This document shows, in pieces, positions 16,473 to 26,667 of a DNA stretch of 64,000 nt. Origin of the DNA: VXRD01 sp965242535 (lineage in GTDB: Bacteria > Latescibacterota > UBA2968); contig OZ251458.1 of the NCBI GenBank assembly GCA_965242535.1, forward strand, positions 2,976,001-3,040,000, in the 5' to 3' direction. The notes below the pieces were generated by a model. That model did not search any database, had not been told where the DNA came from, and saw only the letters and a list, made by a program, of their open reading frames with translations. Numbering within the stretch: the stretch's first letter is position 1; every line of letters starts with the position of its first letter. Both the position numbers and the translations under genes were made by a program.

Positions 16473-18467
16473 ATGGCCCTCGATGCCCAAACACCTTCGG
16501 CGAGCGTTTTAGACGAGCAGTCCCAACCCGCTGTGACCGTGCGGTCCGTGGGGTTGGGGCTGTTTTTGGTCATTGCCCTCGACCTCTTGGCGATTTACGT
16601 GCGCTACGTGTTTCACGGCGCGCTGATGACCTATAGCCACGTCCCAATGGCGATGCTGATCGTGCTGATGATCCTGATGTTCGGCCTCGCCATCATCGCC
16701 AAATTGACCGGGTGGGTGCTCTCAAAAGGCGAGTGGCACGCGATTTTGGCGATGGGCATCGTGGGCGCCGCACTGCCGGGCTTTGGCCTGACCGGGTATT
16801 TGCTCGGGTACATCACGGCGCCGTATTATTTTACGACGGAAGAAAACGAATGGGCCGAGCACTTGCACCCGCATTTGCCCAACTGGTTGCTGCCGAGCAA
16901 CGAAGGCAATGCGGTCGCGTGGTATTACGAGGGCTTGCCGAGCGGCGCGGAAATCCCTTGGGGCGTGTGGTTGCTCCCCCTGTTTTGGTGGACCACGGTC
17001 GTGGCCGCGGCCTTTGTCATGCTGGCGTGCGTGGCGGTCATCTTTCGCAAGCAATGGGTGCAAAACGAACGCTTGGTCTTTCCGGCGATGGCGCCGTTGA
17101 TCGACATGGCCTCCGAGCCGGGCGATGGCAAGCGGTGGTTGCCCGAGTTCACGCGCAGTCGGTTGTTCTGGATCGGATTCGCCATCGCGTTTGGGGTGTT
17201 GGCATGGAATTGCATCAACTACTTTTTGCCGGGGTTCCCGCGCTTTCCCATCTACCGATCTCGGTGGTACTGGATCGACCGGCAACTGCCGCCGATCCGG
17301 GGCTACTTTGGGATTTTCACCGTGTTTTTCTCGTACTTTGCCAGCTTGGACGTGCTGTTCTCGATCTGGTTTTTCGATCTGGTATTCATCTTTGAAGGCG
17401 GGCAACTCAGCAAGTGGGGGTACAAAGCCATCACCCCGTATTACCGCACGGGCGTGTATTATTGGCAAACCTTCGGGGCCTTTGTGGTCTTCGTGGCATC
17501 CGCGTTTTGGGTCGCGCGAAAACACTTGCGCGACGTGCTGATGAAAGCCCTCGGCCGCGATCCCACCGTAGATGACGCGCACGAGTTGATGTCGTATCGC
17601 GCCGCGTGCATCGGCTTGGTCGGCGGCATGGCGTATTTGTTCATCTGGCTGGTGCAGATGAATTTCGATCCGCTGAAGGGCTTTTTGTTTTTGCTGGCCT
17701 TGATCTTCGTCTATACGGGGGTGGCGAAAATCCTCGCGGACACGGGCATGCCATTTACGAGCAAGCCCATCGGTACGTGGAGCATGGTCGCGTCGTTTTT
17801 TGGGCGGCGCAATATCTCGTTGCCCACGTTGGTCGCGTTCCGGTTTTCAGTTGTGATTACCGAGAATTTCAAGGGCTTGTTCTTGCCCGCGCTCTCCCAT
17901 GCCGGGCGCGTCTCGGAAGGCGTTCCCGGGGATCAGCGGCGGCGGTTGATGGCCGCGCTCGGCTTGGTGTTCATCGTCAGTTTGCTGTTCAACCTGCTGT
18001 TCACCGTTTGGCTCGGGTACGATCAAGGGGCGTACAATTTCAACAGTTGGGAAATCACGCGCGCCGCAGAACGCCATTTTCAGAGCACGGTCGACGCCCT
18101 CAAAAAGCCCGACGAACCGCCGTTTTACGAAAAGAATCCCGAAGAGGCGGTCTTCTTGGGCATCGGCGGCCTGTTGATGGCCGGGTTGATCTACATGCGC
18201 TATCGCTTCGTCTGGTGGCCCCTGCATCCGGTTGGGCTGGCGATTTCGGGTCATTTCTTGGCGCGGCGCACGAGCTTTACCACGTTTTTGGCGTGGCTCA
18301 TCAAGTTCGTAATGATGAAGGTGGGCGGGCCAACGGTTTATCGCAAATCCCGGCCCCTGTTCATCGGGTTGTTGGTCGGGTACATTCTCGGCGTGGCGTT
18401 GTCGACCGGCATCGACATGATTTGGTTCCCCGAACGCGGGCACGGAGGGGTGCATCGCTATGGATAA
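16473..18467 (+). CDS. Multi-pass membrane protein, DUF6785/DUF6784 type (OPT transporter-like)
   Basis: A 664-residue integral membrane protein with about 11-13 hydrophobic helices, starting at residues 28-46 (LGLFLVIALDLLAIYV). It resembles the DUF6785/DUF6784 proteins related to oligopeptide (OPT) transporters, with large Trp/Tyr-rich loops (NWLLPSNEGNAVAWYYEG), WVQNERLVFPAMAPLID, FVYTGVAKILADTGMPF and ALSHAGRVSEG. Transport substrate unknown; a peptide or metal chelate is likely by family. The weak upstream site GTTTCACCTCGTG gives a less certain start. It is the first gene of a tight operon, its end overlapping the next start by eight bases. A related 812-residue protein ends the same operon. 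Confidence 0.75.
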   Translation: MALDAQTPSASVLDEQSQPAVTVRSVGLGLFLVIALDLLAIYVRYVFHGALMTYSHVPMAMLIVLMILMFGLAIIAKLTGWVLSKGEWHAILAMGIVGAALPGFGLTGYLLGYITAPYYFTTEENEWAEHLHPHLPNWLLPSNEGNAVAWYYEGLPSGAEIPWGVWLLPLFWWTTVVAAAFVMLACVAVIFRKQWVQNERLVFPAMAPLIDMASEPGDGKRWLPEFTRSRLFWIGFAIAFGVLAWNCINYFLPGFPRFPIYRSRWYWIDRQLPPIRGYFGIFTVFFSYFASLDVLFSIWFFDLVFIFEGGQLSKWGYKAITPYYRTGVYYWQTFGAFVVFVASAFWVARKHLRDVLMKALGRDPTVDDAHELMSYRAACIGLVGGMAYLFIWLVQMNFDPLKGFLFLLALIFVYTGVAKILADTGMPFTSKPIGTWSMVASFFGRRNISLPTLVAFRFSVVITENFKGLFLPALSHAGRVSEGVPGDQRRRLMAALGLVFIVSLLFNLLFTVWLGYDQGAYNFNSWEITRAAERHFQSTVDALKKPDEPPFYEKNPEEAVFLGIGGLLMAGLIYMRYRFVWWPLHPVGLAISGHFLARRTSFTTFLAWLIKFVMMKVGGPTVYRKSRPLFIGLLVGYILGVALSTGIDMIWFPERGHGGVHRYG

Positions 18468-21400
18468 CTATCTCACGCACATCAGTCGCGTCCTCGCGGC
18501 GGTGGGCATCGCGCTCGGCGCGCTCTTGCTCGCGGGGCCGGATCGGGTCAACATCTACTTGAGCGAGTTGTTGGGCCTCGAAGCCCCCGCCGAGGTGCCG
18601 CCCGAGCCGGTTCCGCGCGCCGAAGAGGTCAGCGCACGCGTGCTCGACGCGGTGCGAGAAAGCCGCATCCGCGAGTTGATGGACGAGTTCGCCCGCCCCG
18701 GCTCGCGCGTGGTGGGCTATCCGGGCCACGAAAAGGCCGCGGATTTCATCGCGGCCGAGTTTCGGCGGTTGGGCATGGAAGATGTCGAAGCCGAGGCGTA
18801 TGGCGTTGCCGTGCCCATCGATCGGGGCGGCACGTTGACCGTGGAAGGCACGGGCGAGTCCTTTCCCATCTACGGCTTGTGGCCGAATCTGATCAAGACC
18901 ACCACCTTGCCCGCAGACGGGGTGCGCGGCCATCTCTTGTGGGGCGGGTCTGGCGAGATGGCGGCGTTCAACGGCAACGAAGTCGAAGGCGCGGTGGTGT
19001 TGATGGACTTCAATTCCTGGAACAACTGGCTCAACGCCGCCATGCTCGGCGCGCGGCAAATCGTGTTTATCGAACCGGATTCCACCTTCACCGCAGAGGC
19101 CGAGACCAAGTTCTTGCAAGTGCCCAACAGCGTGGAGCGATTCTGGATCGACAAGGCGAGTGGGGAAAAGCTCAAGGCATTGATCGCGCAACGGGACGAG
19201 GTCTCTGTCGCACTCGAATCGCGCATGGATTGGGAAAAGCCCGAGACGCGAAATATCCTGGGCTGGATTCGCGGCACGGACCCGGGGTTGCGCGACAAGA
19301 TCGTGGTGATCAACGCCTATTACGACGCGATGTCCGTGGTGCCCGCGCTGGCGCCGGGCGCGGAAATGGCGTGTGGCATCGTGGGCCTGATGAAGTTGGC
19401 CGAATACTTCAGCGCGTACCCGCCCAAACACACGCTTTTGTTTTTGGCGTCTTCGGGCCACCACCTCGGCTTTCGGGGGATCTGCGATTTCTTGAGCCGG
19501 CACTCGCGCAAGGAAAAGCACTTTGCCGAGTTGATGACCGAACCCCTCGAGCTCCCGCTGTTGATTTCGCTGGATTTGACGAGCCAAACCGATGAGGTGG
19601 GGGTTTGGAACAGCACGCGCAACTATTATTACAAGCGGTTCTTCACGCCCTTTGGCAAGTCCTTCGTGCATTATTCCAAAGCCATTGCCGAGCATTTTGA
19701 CCTCGACCCCGCAGACGCGCTCATCGACGGGATCAATCCCAAAGGCGGCATGAACTGGGATATGTACGTCCCCGGGAAAATCTTAAAAACAGACGGCGAA
19801 GTCGTGCTCGAAGCCGGCACGCCTGCGCTGTCGCTCATCACGGTCAACGACGCGCGGTTCCGGGTGGATACGCCCTTGGACAAAGCCGAGTACGTGAATT
19901 ACAAAAACCTCACCGGGCAGATTCGCACCCTTGCAGGCGTGCTCGATTTGGGCCTCAATTCAGACGACTTTCTGCCGGACTACAAGTTGGATCCCGACGA
20001 CCGCATGCGCGGCCTCAAGGGGTTTGTCCGCACCTTCCCAAGGCGGAGCATCACGCCGGACCGCCCCCGCCCGGGCGCGGTCGCCTCGCTGCGAATGGGC
20101 ATCGACAAATCGGTCAAAGGCGTGCGGCGCATCTACTACGACATCGCCGATGAAAATGGCGAGTTTTACATGCCGGGCATCGCCGAGCGCCGCGTGGATG
20201 TGAAGGCGTTTTACATGGATCCGCAAACCGGGGAGATCACGTACGCGCCCAATCGCGGGCGTCAGGCGCGCATCTATCGGGGCGAGTTCGACATGGACTG
20301 GTGGATCTCCAAGCGCACGCAAATTTTATTTCCCTGTATCACCACGGATTTTTACGACACGGTCGATCCGCGCTATCTCACCAAATTGTCGAGCATCAGC
20401 GTGCTCGGCTTGGGCAATACCGCGCCGCAGGAATACGGCTATGCCATCGGCTTTGGCCCGGAAGAACCGGTCGGTACGATTTTCACCACCCCGGGCGAGC
20501 GGGTCAAAATCGTGATGCGCGAGCGCGAGATCGGGGTGCGCTATTTGCTGCTAAACGCGAAAAGCGCGGAGAGCGTGGAAGTCGCGCGCGGCGATGGCTT
20601 CCAAATCGTCAAGCACGGGTCGTTCACGCGCTCCTCGTTCCAAGCCGCAAAAGACATGTGGACCTTGAACGAGGCGCGCATGCGCGAATTGGAGGAGTAT
20701 TCCATCGAGAATCAGCGCATGACCAATTTGCACGCACGGGCAAAAGAACACCTGGACCTGGCCGAAGAGGCCCTGCGCGACAAGCAGTGGGATACGTTCA
20801 TCAAACACACGCGCGCGGGCATGGGCCTGGAGTCGAAAGCCTATCCGGACGTGAAAGACACGCAAAACGACGTGATCCGCGGCGTGATTTTCTTCATGCT
20901 GCTCGTGATCCCGTGTGCGTTTTTCGTCGAGCGATTGGTCTTCACGTTTTCCGATATCCGCCTGCAAATCGTCGGCTTTGGCGCGGCGTTTGTGGTGATC
21001 TGGATTTTTCTCTCGCAAGTGCATCCCGCGTTCGACCTGTCCAACCCCTTTGTGATTTTGCTGGCCTTTGTGATTTTGGCCCTGGCTGTTTTCGTCATTT
21101 CCATCGTGTCGAGCAGGTTTAGCGACAATATCCGCCAACTGCGCGCCGAAGAGGTCTTGTTGCACGACACGGACGTGGGGCGGATCAGCGCGTCTGTGGC
21201 CGCGTTTCAACTGGGCATTGCCAATCTCAAAAAGCGCAAAATGCGTACCGGCCTCACGTTCGCCACGCTGGTCTTGCTGACCTTTACCGTGCTCTCCTTC
21301 ATGTCCATCAAAACCACGCTGAACTTTTCGCAACTCCCGCTGGACGTGGAAGGCAAGTACCCGGGCATGTTGATCCGCAGCCAGTTCTGGGGCCCGCTCG

Positions 21401-22965
21401 AAGACACGGCCTACGACTACGCCAAGATCAACTTTTTCGACCAGGGCCACATCGCGCCGCGCAGTTGGTACGTCACCCAAGACAAAAAAAAGACGCCCAT
21501 CGAAACCCCGGACAAATCGACCAAAGTGCTCGGCATTTTGGGACTGGCCGACAACGAGCCTGCGGTCACGAAAATCGACACCCTGCTCGGCCACGGGCGT
21601 TGGTTTGAACCGGGCGAATTGGCGTGCATCTTGCCCGGCAAAATGGCGGACCTGCTCGACGTGTCGCCCGAAGACGTGGGGAAAAAACACGTCCGCTTGT
21701 TCGGCAAACAGCTCAAAGTGGTGGGCCTCATAGACGCGGAAAAGATGCGCCACCACCTCGACTTGGATGGCGAGATGCTCAGCCCTGCGGATTTCAAGCT
21801 CACGGATGAGGAAATCGTCGCCCGAATCACGCAGCAGGAGAGCCGGGAAAAACAGGGCTTGGAACAACCCCAACTCGAGAACATGCCCTTCGAACACCTC
21901 GATCCCGACGACATCGCCATCATCCCCTACAAGATGCTGCGCGAAGTGGGCAGCCCCTTGCAATCCGTGGCGATCCGCCTGCGCGATGAGGTCGATGTCG
22001 AAGCGCAGATCAAGGAATACGTGTCGCGCCTGTCCGTGGTGTTGTACGCGGGCATTCCCCAAGCCGATGGCGGCATCCGCGTGGCGATTTACAGTTCCCT
22101 CGGTTGGGGCCCCTTGCCCGGCTTGGCGAATTTGTTCGTCCCCATTTTGGTCGCCGCGCTGATCGTGCTCAACACGATGATGGGGTCCGTGTACGAGCGC
22201 TTTCGGGAGATCGGCATTTATTCTTCCGTGGGGCTGGCGCCTGTTCACATCGCGTTTTTGTTCATCGCCGAGGCGTGCGTGTACGCGGTTTTGGGCACGG
22301 TGGCCGGGTACCTCCTGGGCCAGGGCGTCGCCAAGCTCTTGCTGTGGCAAGGGTGGCTGCAAGGGCTTTCCGTCAATTATTCCGCATTGTCGACCGTGAT
22401 CTCGTCCGCGCTGGTGATGCTCGTGGTGTTGCTGTCCTCCCTCTATCCGGCGCGTCAGGCGTCCATGATGGCCGTGCCGGACGTGACGCGCCGCTGGAAA
22501 TTGCCCGATCCCGATGGCAACCGCTGGCATTTTGAGTTTCCATTCACGGTCGGCGGCAAGGACGTATTCGGCCTGTCCGTGTTTTTGGTCGATTATTTCG
22601 AGTCGCACATGGGCGAGTCCATGGGCGCGTTCTACACCGATGGCGCGCGCTTTGGCGCCATCGAAACCCCGACCGGGCCGGGCTATACCATCGACACGAC
22701 GATCTGGCTGGCGCCTTACGATTTGGGCGTGCGGCAGCACGTGCATTTCCAAGCCGTATCCACGGGCGAGCACGACATTTACGCCATGACCCTGACCATA
22801 GACCGACTCTCGGGCGACGCGGCTTCCTGGCGGCGGGGCAATCAGGGCTTTATGAACGCGCTCCGCAAACAATTTCTGATCTGGCGCACCATCGATCCCG
22901 CCCATCGCGTCAAATACACGCAAAAGGGACGGGCACTGCTCTCGGCCCAACCCGTCACCGCATAG
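18460..22965 (+). CDS. Degenerate M28 peptidase-like domain fused to FtsX/MacB-type permease
   Basis: A 1,501-residue membrane protein. An N-terminal helix (residues 9-27) is followed by an M28/M20-like zinc-peptidase domain at about 60-500. The expected ligands are altered: the HxD site reads NAYYDAM (about 285), the Asp site reads PGAEMACG (about 298) and the EE site reads LASSGHHLG (about 330). A beta-rich segment follows (about 520-720). A three-helix membrane cluster lies at about 806-880. From about 910 the C-terminal half is an ABC-permease (FtsX/MacB) with helices near 935, 1230, 1270 and 1315 and the tail SSLYPARQASMMAVPDVTRRW. No ATPase subunit is encoded nearby. It overlaps the upstream transporter gene and is eight bases from the downstream one, so the three products probably act together. 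Confidence 0.8.
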   Translation: MDNYLTHISRVLAAVGIALGALLLAGPDRVNIYLSELLGLEAPAEVPPEPVPRAEEVSARVLDAVRESRIRELMDEFARPGSRVVGYPGHEKAADFIAAEFRRLGMEDVEAEAYGVAVPIDRGGTLTVEGTGESFPIYGLWPNLIKTTTLPADGVRGHLLWGGSGEMAAFNGNEVEGAVVLMDFNSWNNWLNAAMLGARQIVFIEPDSTFTAEAETKFLQVPNSVERFWIDKASGEKLKALIAQRDEVSVALESRMDWEKPETRNILGWIRGTDPGLRDKIVVINAYYDAMSVVPALAPGAEMACGIVGLMKLAEYFSAYPPKHTLLFLASSGHHLGFRGICDFLSRHSRKEKHFAELMTEPLELPLLISLDLTSQTDEVGVWNSTRNYYYKRFFTPFGKSFVHYSKAIAEHFDLDPADALIDGINPKGGMNWDMYVPGKILKTDGEVVLEAGTPALSLITVNDARFRVDTPLDKAEYVNYKNLTGQIRTLAGVLDLGLNSDDFLPDYKLDPDDRMRGLKGFVRTFPRRSITPDRPRPGAVASLRMGIDKSVKGVRRIYYDIADENGEFYMPGIAERRVDVKAFYMDPQTGEITYAPNRGRQARIYRGEFDMDWWISKRTQILFPCITTDFYDTVDPRYLTKLSSISVLGLGNTAPQEYGYAIGFGPEEPVGTIFTTPGERVKIVMREREIGVRYLLLNAKSAESVEVARGDGFQIVKHGSFTRSSFQAAKDMWTLNEARMRELEEYSIENQRMTNLHARAKEHLDLAEEALRDKQWDTFIKHTRAGMGLESKAYPDVKDTQNDVIRGVIFFMLLVIPCAFFVERLVFTFSDIRLQIVGFGAAFVVIWIFLSQVHPAFDLSNPFVILLAFVILALAVFVISIVSSRFSDNIRQLRAEEVLLHDTDVGRISASVAAFQLGIANLKKRKMRTGLTFATLVLLTFTVLSFMSIKTTLNFSQLPLDVEGKYPGMLIRSQFWGPLEDTAYDYAKINFFDQGHIAPRSWYVTQDKKKTPIETPDKSTKVLGILGLADNEPAVTKIDTLLGHGRWFEPGELACILPGKMADLLDVSPEDVGKKHVRLFGKQLKVVGLIDAEKMRHHLDLDGEMLSPADFKLTDEEIVARITQQESREKQGLEQPQLENMPFEHLDPDDIAIIPYKMLREVGSPLQSVAIRLRDEVDVEAQIKEYVSRLSVVLYAGIPQADGGIRVAIYSSLGWGPLPGLANLFVPILVAALIVLNTMMGSVYERFREIGIYSSVGLAPVHIAFLFIAEACVYAVLGTVAGYLLGQGVAKLLLWQGWLQGLSVNYSALSTVISSALVMLVVLLSSLYPARQASMMAVPDVTRRWKLPDPDGNRWHFEFPFTVGGKDVFGLSVFLVDYFESHMGESMGAFYTDGARFGAIETPTGPGYTIDTTIWLAPYDLGVRQHVHFQAVSTGEHDIYAMTLTIDRLSGDAASWRRGNQGFMNALRKQFLIWRTIDPAHRVKYTQKGRALLSAQPVTA

Positions 22966-22973
22966 GACGAGCA

Positions 22974-25412
22974 ATGGCTTTAAGCAACCTGTTGAGACGC
23001 AACAAAGATCCGGACAAGAAAAACACGCAGTTTGAGGAAATCGAGGAGTACCGCGATCTGCTCGACGACCCGGATGAATTTGTCGATGGCTTCAACGTGA
23101 AGACCGTCGTGGGCGCGTTGTTCGTGTCGATCGTGATGGTGCCGGGCAACATCTACCTCGATTTGATGATCGGCGGCTCCATCGGCGCGGCCGCGCAATG
23201 GGTGACGATCATCTTGTTCATCGAATTGGCCAAGCGGTCGTTCACCACCCTCAAGCGGCAGGAAGTCTATTTGCTGTTCTACGTGACGAGTTCGCTGGTC
23301 AACCGAGAATCCAATGCGTTTGAAGGGCTGTTGTGGCATCAGTACTTCGTGCAATCGCCCGCGGCCGTGCAATTCGGCATCCAAAAGGCGCTGGGCGAAT
23401 TGTGGTGGTGGGCGCCGCCTGCCGATTCCGAGGCCCTGGTCGAGCGCACGTTTTTGCACGCGGATTGGTTTTGGCCCATCGCGTTTTTGGTGCTCGGCAC
23501 GATCATGGGGCGAACCGCGTGGTTTTCCGCGAGCTACGTGTTGTTCCGAATTACGTCCGATTACGAAAAATTGCCCTTCCCCTTTGCCCCGATCAACGCG
23601 CACGGGGCCATGGCCCTGGCCGAGGAGAGCAGCGGGGATATCACATGGCGCTGGCGCATGTTTTCCATCGGCGCGGTCATCGGCGTGGTTTGGGGGATGG
23701 TCTATGTGGCCGTGCCCGCGATTTCGGGCGCGTTCATGGAACAACCCGTGCAACTCATCCCCATTCCCTGGGTGGATTTCACGCAGTACACGGGCTACTT
23801 TTTGCCGGCCACGCCCTTGGGCTTTACCCTGCACTTGGGGCCCATTTTCACCGGCTTTCTCGCGCCGTTTTGGGCCGTGATCGGCACGTTTATCGGCGTG
23901 GTCATCCACACCATCTTAAGCCCCCTGTTGTACAACTACGGCTATATGCCCCACTGGTTTATGGGCATGGACACCATCCAGACGCACTTTGTGACCGGCA
24001 TCGATTTTTGGATGAGCTTTGGCATCGGCATCACGTTTGCCATTACGGTCATCGGGTTTTATCAGGTGTGGCGCGGCGTGCGAACCGCGCGCATCGAAAA
24101 GACCGAAAAGGGATCGTGGGAGACCCCGCCCGGCCGCGGCGATTTCAAGATTTGGATCTGCGTGGTGCTGTTCTGTCTGGCGAGTCTGTACACCATCGTG
24201 GTGTCCAAAATTCTGTTCCCGCAGTTGGTCACCGTGACCCTGCTGATCTTTTTCTTCGTATTTTCCTTTGTGTACACACCCCTCATTTCCTTTGTCAATG
24301 CCCGCTTGGACGGGATGGTGGGGCAAAACGTGAGCATTCCCTACATCAAAGAAGCCACCATTTTTCTCAGCGGTTTCAGGGGCATCCAGATCTGGTTTGT
24401 CGATTTTGGCTTGGACAACTACGGCGCGGCGGCCCAACGCTTCCGGGAGATCGAGTTGACGGGCACCAGCTTCCGCAGCATTTTGCGGGCCGAGGTTTTC
24501 ATGGTGCCCTTGGTGTTCCTCACCAGTTTTATGTACTGGTCTTACATCTGGAAACTCGCCCCCATTCCCTCGGACGCGTACCCCTACGTGCAACTGTTCT
24601 GGCCCTTGCGCGCCCTTCAGCGGTGCGTGTGGATTACGAGCACCATGCGCGGGGAAGTGAATTACGACCGAGAAGACGCCGTGACGTGGACGCCTGCCAA
24701 CTTGTCGAACAATGCCTGGTGGTACTGGCGCGTGCGCGCAACAGCCGATCCGGAAACCGTGCCCCCCGAGCAGCGCAGGTACGGCCCGTGGTCAAAGACC
24801 GCCTATTTCTACACCAATTTTGAAGACACGCGCCCCCCGCCATACCCGGCGGCGGTCCTGAGCCGCGCCCCGCCCGATATTTCCGACGCCCTGGCGCAGG
24901 GACTGCCTTCTGCCCCGGAAATCCGCAGCGCGGACAACGGCGCGCACATGAACACGCCCAATCCGGAAATGGGCATTTCCCTGGCCGTCGATCCCCAAGG
25001 GCGGGAATTGTTCTACCAATTCGAAGTCGATCAAGTGCCCTCTTTTGACGGCGCGTTCTTGCAGTCGTCAGACGATCAGCCCATTTTGTTCGAGGCCCTC
25101 AAGCCCTGGGTGATCGGATCTGGCTTTGTCGTCGGGATCGCGTTCTTCTGCGTTCTGTCCGTGTTCGGGTTGCCCATTTTGCTCATTTTTGGCTACGTGC
25201 AGAGCTTGACCAATATCCCGCATGTGGTCATCACGCAGATCATCGGCGCGCTGATCGCCCGGTTCTATTTTTGGAAGCGGTTCGGCAAGAAGCAATGGCG
25301 CCTGTACGCGACCGTGCTGGCCGTGGGCTTTTCCGTGGGCATGGCCCTCGTGGGCATGGCGTCGGTGTCCATTGCGATGATCCAAAAATCGGTATCGGTC
25401 TTGTTGTTCTGA
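22974..25412 (+). CDS. Multi-pass OPT-like membrane protein (DUF6785/DUF6784 type), 812 aa
   Basis: An integral membrane protein related in style to the first gene of the operon. A charged cytosolic start (residues 1-42) is followed by about 13 hydrophobic helices (for example VVGALFVSIVMVPGNIYL and GAVIGVVWGMVYVAVPAISG). Landmarks are FPFAPINAHGAMALAEESSGD and PLLYNYGYMPHWFMGMD. Between about 590 and 690 is a soluble segment with a fibronectin-like look (NAWWYWRVRATADPETVPPE), probably external. Three or four helices close the protein. Starts with ATG eight bases after the previous stop. Transport of peptides or similar solutes is inferred from the OPT resemblance. Confidence 0.75.
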   Translation: MALSNLLRRNKDPDKKNTQFEEIEEYRDLLDDPDEFVDGFNVKTVVGALFVSIVMVPGNIYLDLMIGGSIGAAAQWVTIILFIELAKRSFTTLKRQEVYLLFYVTSSLVNRESNAFEGLLWHQYFVQSPAAVQFGIQKALGELWWWAPPADSEALVERTFLHADWFWPIAFLVLGTIMGRTAWFSASYVLFRITSDYEKLPFPFAPINAHGAMALAEESSGDITWRWRMFSIGAVIGVVWGMVYVAVPAISGAFMEQPVQLIPIPWVDFTQYTGYFLPATPLGFTLHLGPIFTGFLAPFWAVIGTFIGVVIHTILSPLLYNYGYMPHWFMGMDTIQTHFVTGIDFWMSFGIGITFAITVIGFYQVWRGVRTARIEKTEKGSWETPPGRGDFKIWICVVLFCLASLYTIVVSKILFPQLVTVTLLIFFFVFSFVYTPLISFVNARLDGMVGQNVSIPYIKEATIFLSGFRGIQIWFVDFGLDNYGAAAQRFREIELTGTSFRSILRAEVFMVPLVFLTSFMYWSYIWKLAPIPSDAYPYVQLFWPLRALQRCVWITSTMRGEVNYDREDAVTWTPANLSNNAWWYWRVRATADPETVPPEQRRYGPWSKTAYFYTNFEDTRPPPYPAAVLSRAPPDISDALAQGLPSAPEIRSADNGAHMNTPNPEMGISLAVDPQGRELFYQFEVDQVPSFDGAFLQSSDDQPILFEALKPWVIGSGFVVGIAFFCVLSVFGLPILLIFGYVQSLTNIPHVVITQIIGALIARFYFWKRFGKKQWRLYATVLAVGFSVGMALVGMASVSIAMIQKSVSVLLF

Positions 25413-25433
25413 CCGGTGCGTATGTGAGACGAA

Positions 25434-25472
25434 ATTCCGTTGGCGATCGGCTATGCCAACGGAATTTTTTTA
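25434..25472 (+). terminator. Intrinsic terminator of the transporter operon
   Basis: Stem ATTCCGTTGGC paired with GCCAACGGAAT, loop GATCGGCTAT, followed by seven or eight T. It lies 21 bases after the operon's last stop codon. Family B copy B2 is inserted right at the end of the T-run. Confidence 0.88.
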
Positions 25473-25473
25473 A

Positions 25474-25625
25474 GAAGCTGTCTAAAAATTATTGGGACCT
25501 AACCCCCTAGCCCCCTTTCCTAGGAGGAAAGGGGGAATAAAGGCCCTTATTCTTGGGTTTTAATCTGCGAAAAGCGAATGTTTTTGCGACGCTCTCAATG
25601 GCGGCCCGAGTTTTTAGATGGCTTC
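25474..25625. mobile_element. Repeat family B (MITE), copy B2, 152 bp
   Basis: Ends GAAGCTGTCTAAAAA and TTTTTAGATGGCTTC, opposite orientation to B1. TAA direct repeats flank it at 25471-25473 and 25626-25628. The interior carries a CCCCCTTTCCTAGGAGGAAAGGGGG hairpin. It lies between an operon terminator and the ribosome site of the epimerase gene. Confidence 0.85.
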
Positions 25626-25659
25626 TAAGACTTACCCCCAGAACATATCCGAGGAAATC

Positions 25660-26658
25660 ATGGCTGACGAACGCTTTTTGGTCACGGGCGCGTTGGGGTG
25701 CATCGGCGCGTGGACCGTGCGTAATCTCGTGCGCGAAGCCGTGCCGGTCACGGTTTTTGATCTGGCGACAGAGCCGCGCCGGTTGCAGTTGTTGCTGTCG
25801 GACGAGGAGTTGGCGCGGGTGAATTTTGTCGCGGGCGATATCGCGGATTTGCCCGCATTTGAACGGGCTTTGGACGACGGCGGGATCACGCACGTCATCC
25901 ATTTGGCCGGGCTTCAAGTCCCGTTTTGCGCGGCGGACCCGCCCTTGGGCGCGCGCGTCAATGTGGTGGGCACGGCGAATGTGTTCGAAGCGGTGAAACG
26001 CCGGAAAGATCGCATGGGCAAAGTGGTCTATGCCAGTTCGGTCGCCGTGTTTGGCGCGCCGGAAGATTACGCGCCCGGGCAGGTGATGCGCGACGATTCC
26101 GCGCTGATTCCCCACACGCATTACGGCGTGTACAAACGGGCCAACGAAGGCACCGGCCACGTGTACTGGCTGGACGAGGGCGTGTCTTCCATCGGCTTTC
26201 GGCCCTATGTGGTCTATGGCGTGGGGCGCGACCAGGGCCTGACCTCCACCCCCACGACCGCGATGCTCGCCGCCGCGGCCAACCTGCCCTATCGCATTTC
26301 CTACGGCGGGCGCACGGTTTTTCAATACGCCGATGATACGGCGCGTGCGTTTATTCGAGCGGCGCGGGCGGATTACGCGGGCGCGGGCGCGTTTAATTTG
26401 GGCGGATTCGCCCCGGATATGCAGGAGGTGAAAGATGCGATCGACCGCGCGGCCCCGGAAGCGGCGGACAAGATCGCGTTTGAAGATATCCAACTGCCCT
26501 TTCCGCAAGAAGTCGATGGCCGTGGGCTCGAGGCCGCGATAGGGACGCTTTCCCACACGCCCCTGGCCCAAGGCGTGGCCGAGACCGTGGCCTTGTTCCG
26601 CGCCTTGATCGACGCGGGTAAAATCGATCCCCAAACCTATATTGCCGAACGATTGTGA
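25660..26658 (+). CDS. NAD-dependent epimerase/dehydratase (extended SDR)
   Basis: A 332-residue extended short-chain dehydrogenase. ATG 25660 has GAGGAA six bases upstream; an earlier in-frame ATG at 25618 lies inside the family B repeat. The Rossmann loop is LVTGALGCIGAW (about residues 7-18, GxxGxxG form). The active-site Ser is in VVYASSVAVFG and the YxxxK motif is YGVYK (about 158-162). Substrates in this class are usually nucleotide sugars, but the sequence does not fix one. Nine bases separate it from the amidohydrolase gene, indicating one operon and possibly a shared catabolic path. Confidence 0.87.
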   Translation: MADERFLVTGALGCIGAWTVRNLVREAVPVTVFDLATEPRRLQLLLSDEELARVNFVAGDIADLPAFERALDDGGITHVIHLAGLQVPFCAADPPLGARVNVVGTANVFEAVKRRKDRMGKVVYASSVAVFGAPEDYAPGQVMRDDSALIPHTHYGVYKRANEGTGHVYWLDEGVSSIGFRPYVVYGVGRDQGLTSTPTTAMLAAAANLPYRISYGGRTVFQYADDTARAFIRAARADYAGAGAFNLGGFAPDMQEVKDAIDRAAPEAADKIAFEDIQLPFPQEVDGRGLEAAIGTLSHTPLAQGVAETVALFRALIDAGKIDPQTYIAERL

Positions 26659-26667
26659 GGACTGGAT

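Noticed and set aside
20551..22974. An 807-codon minus-strand frame opposite the M28-FtsX fusion
   Set aside because: Antisense shadow of the transporter operon; composition is His/Arg/Gln-rich and lacks hydrophobic segments or motifs.
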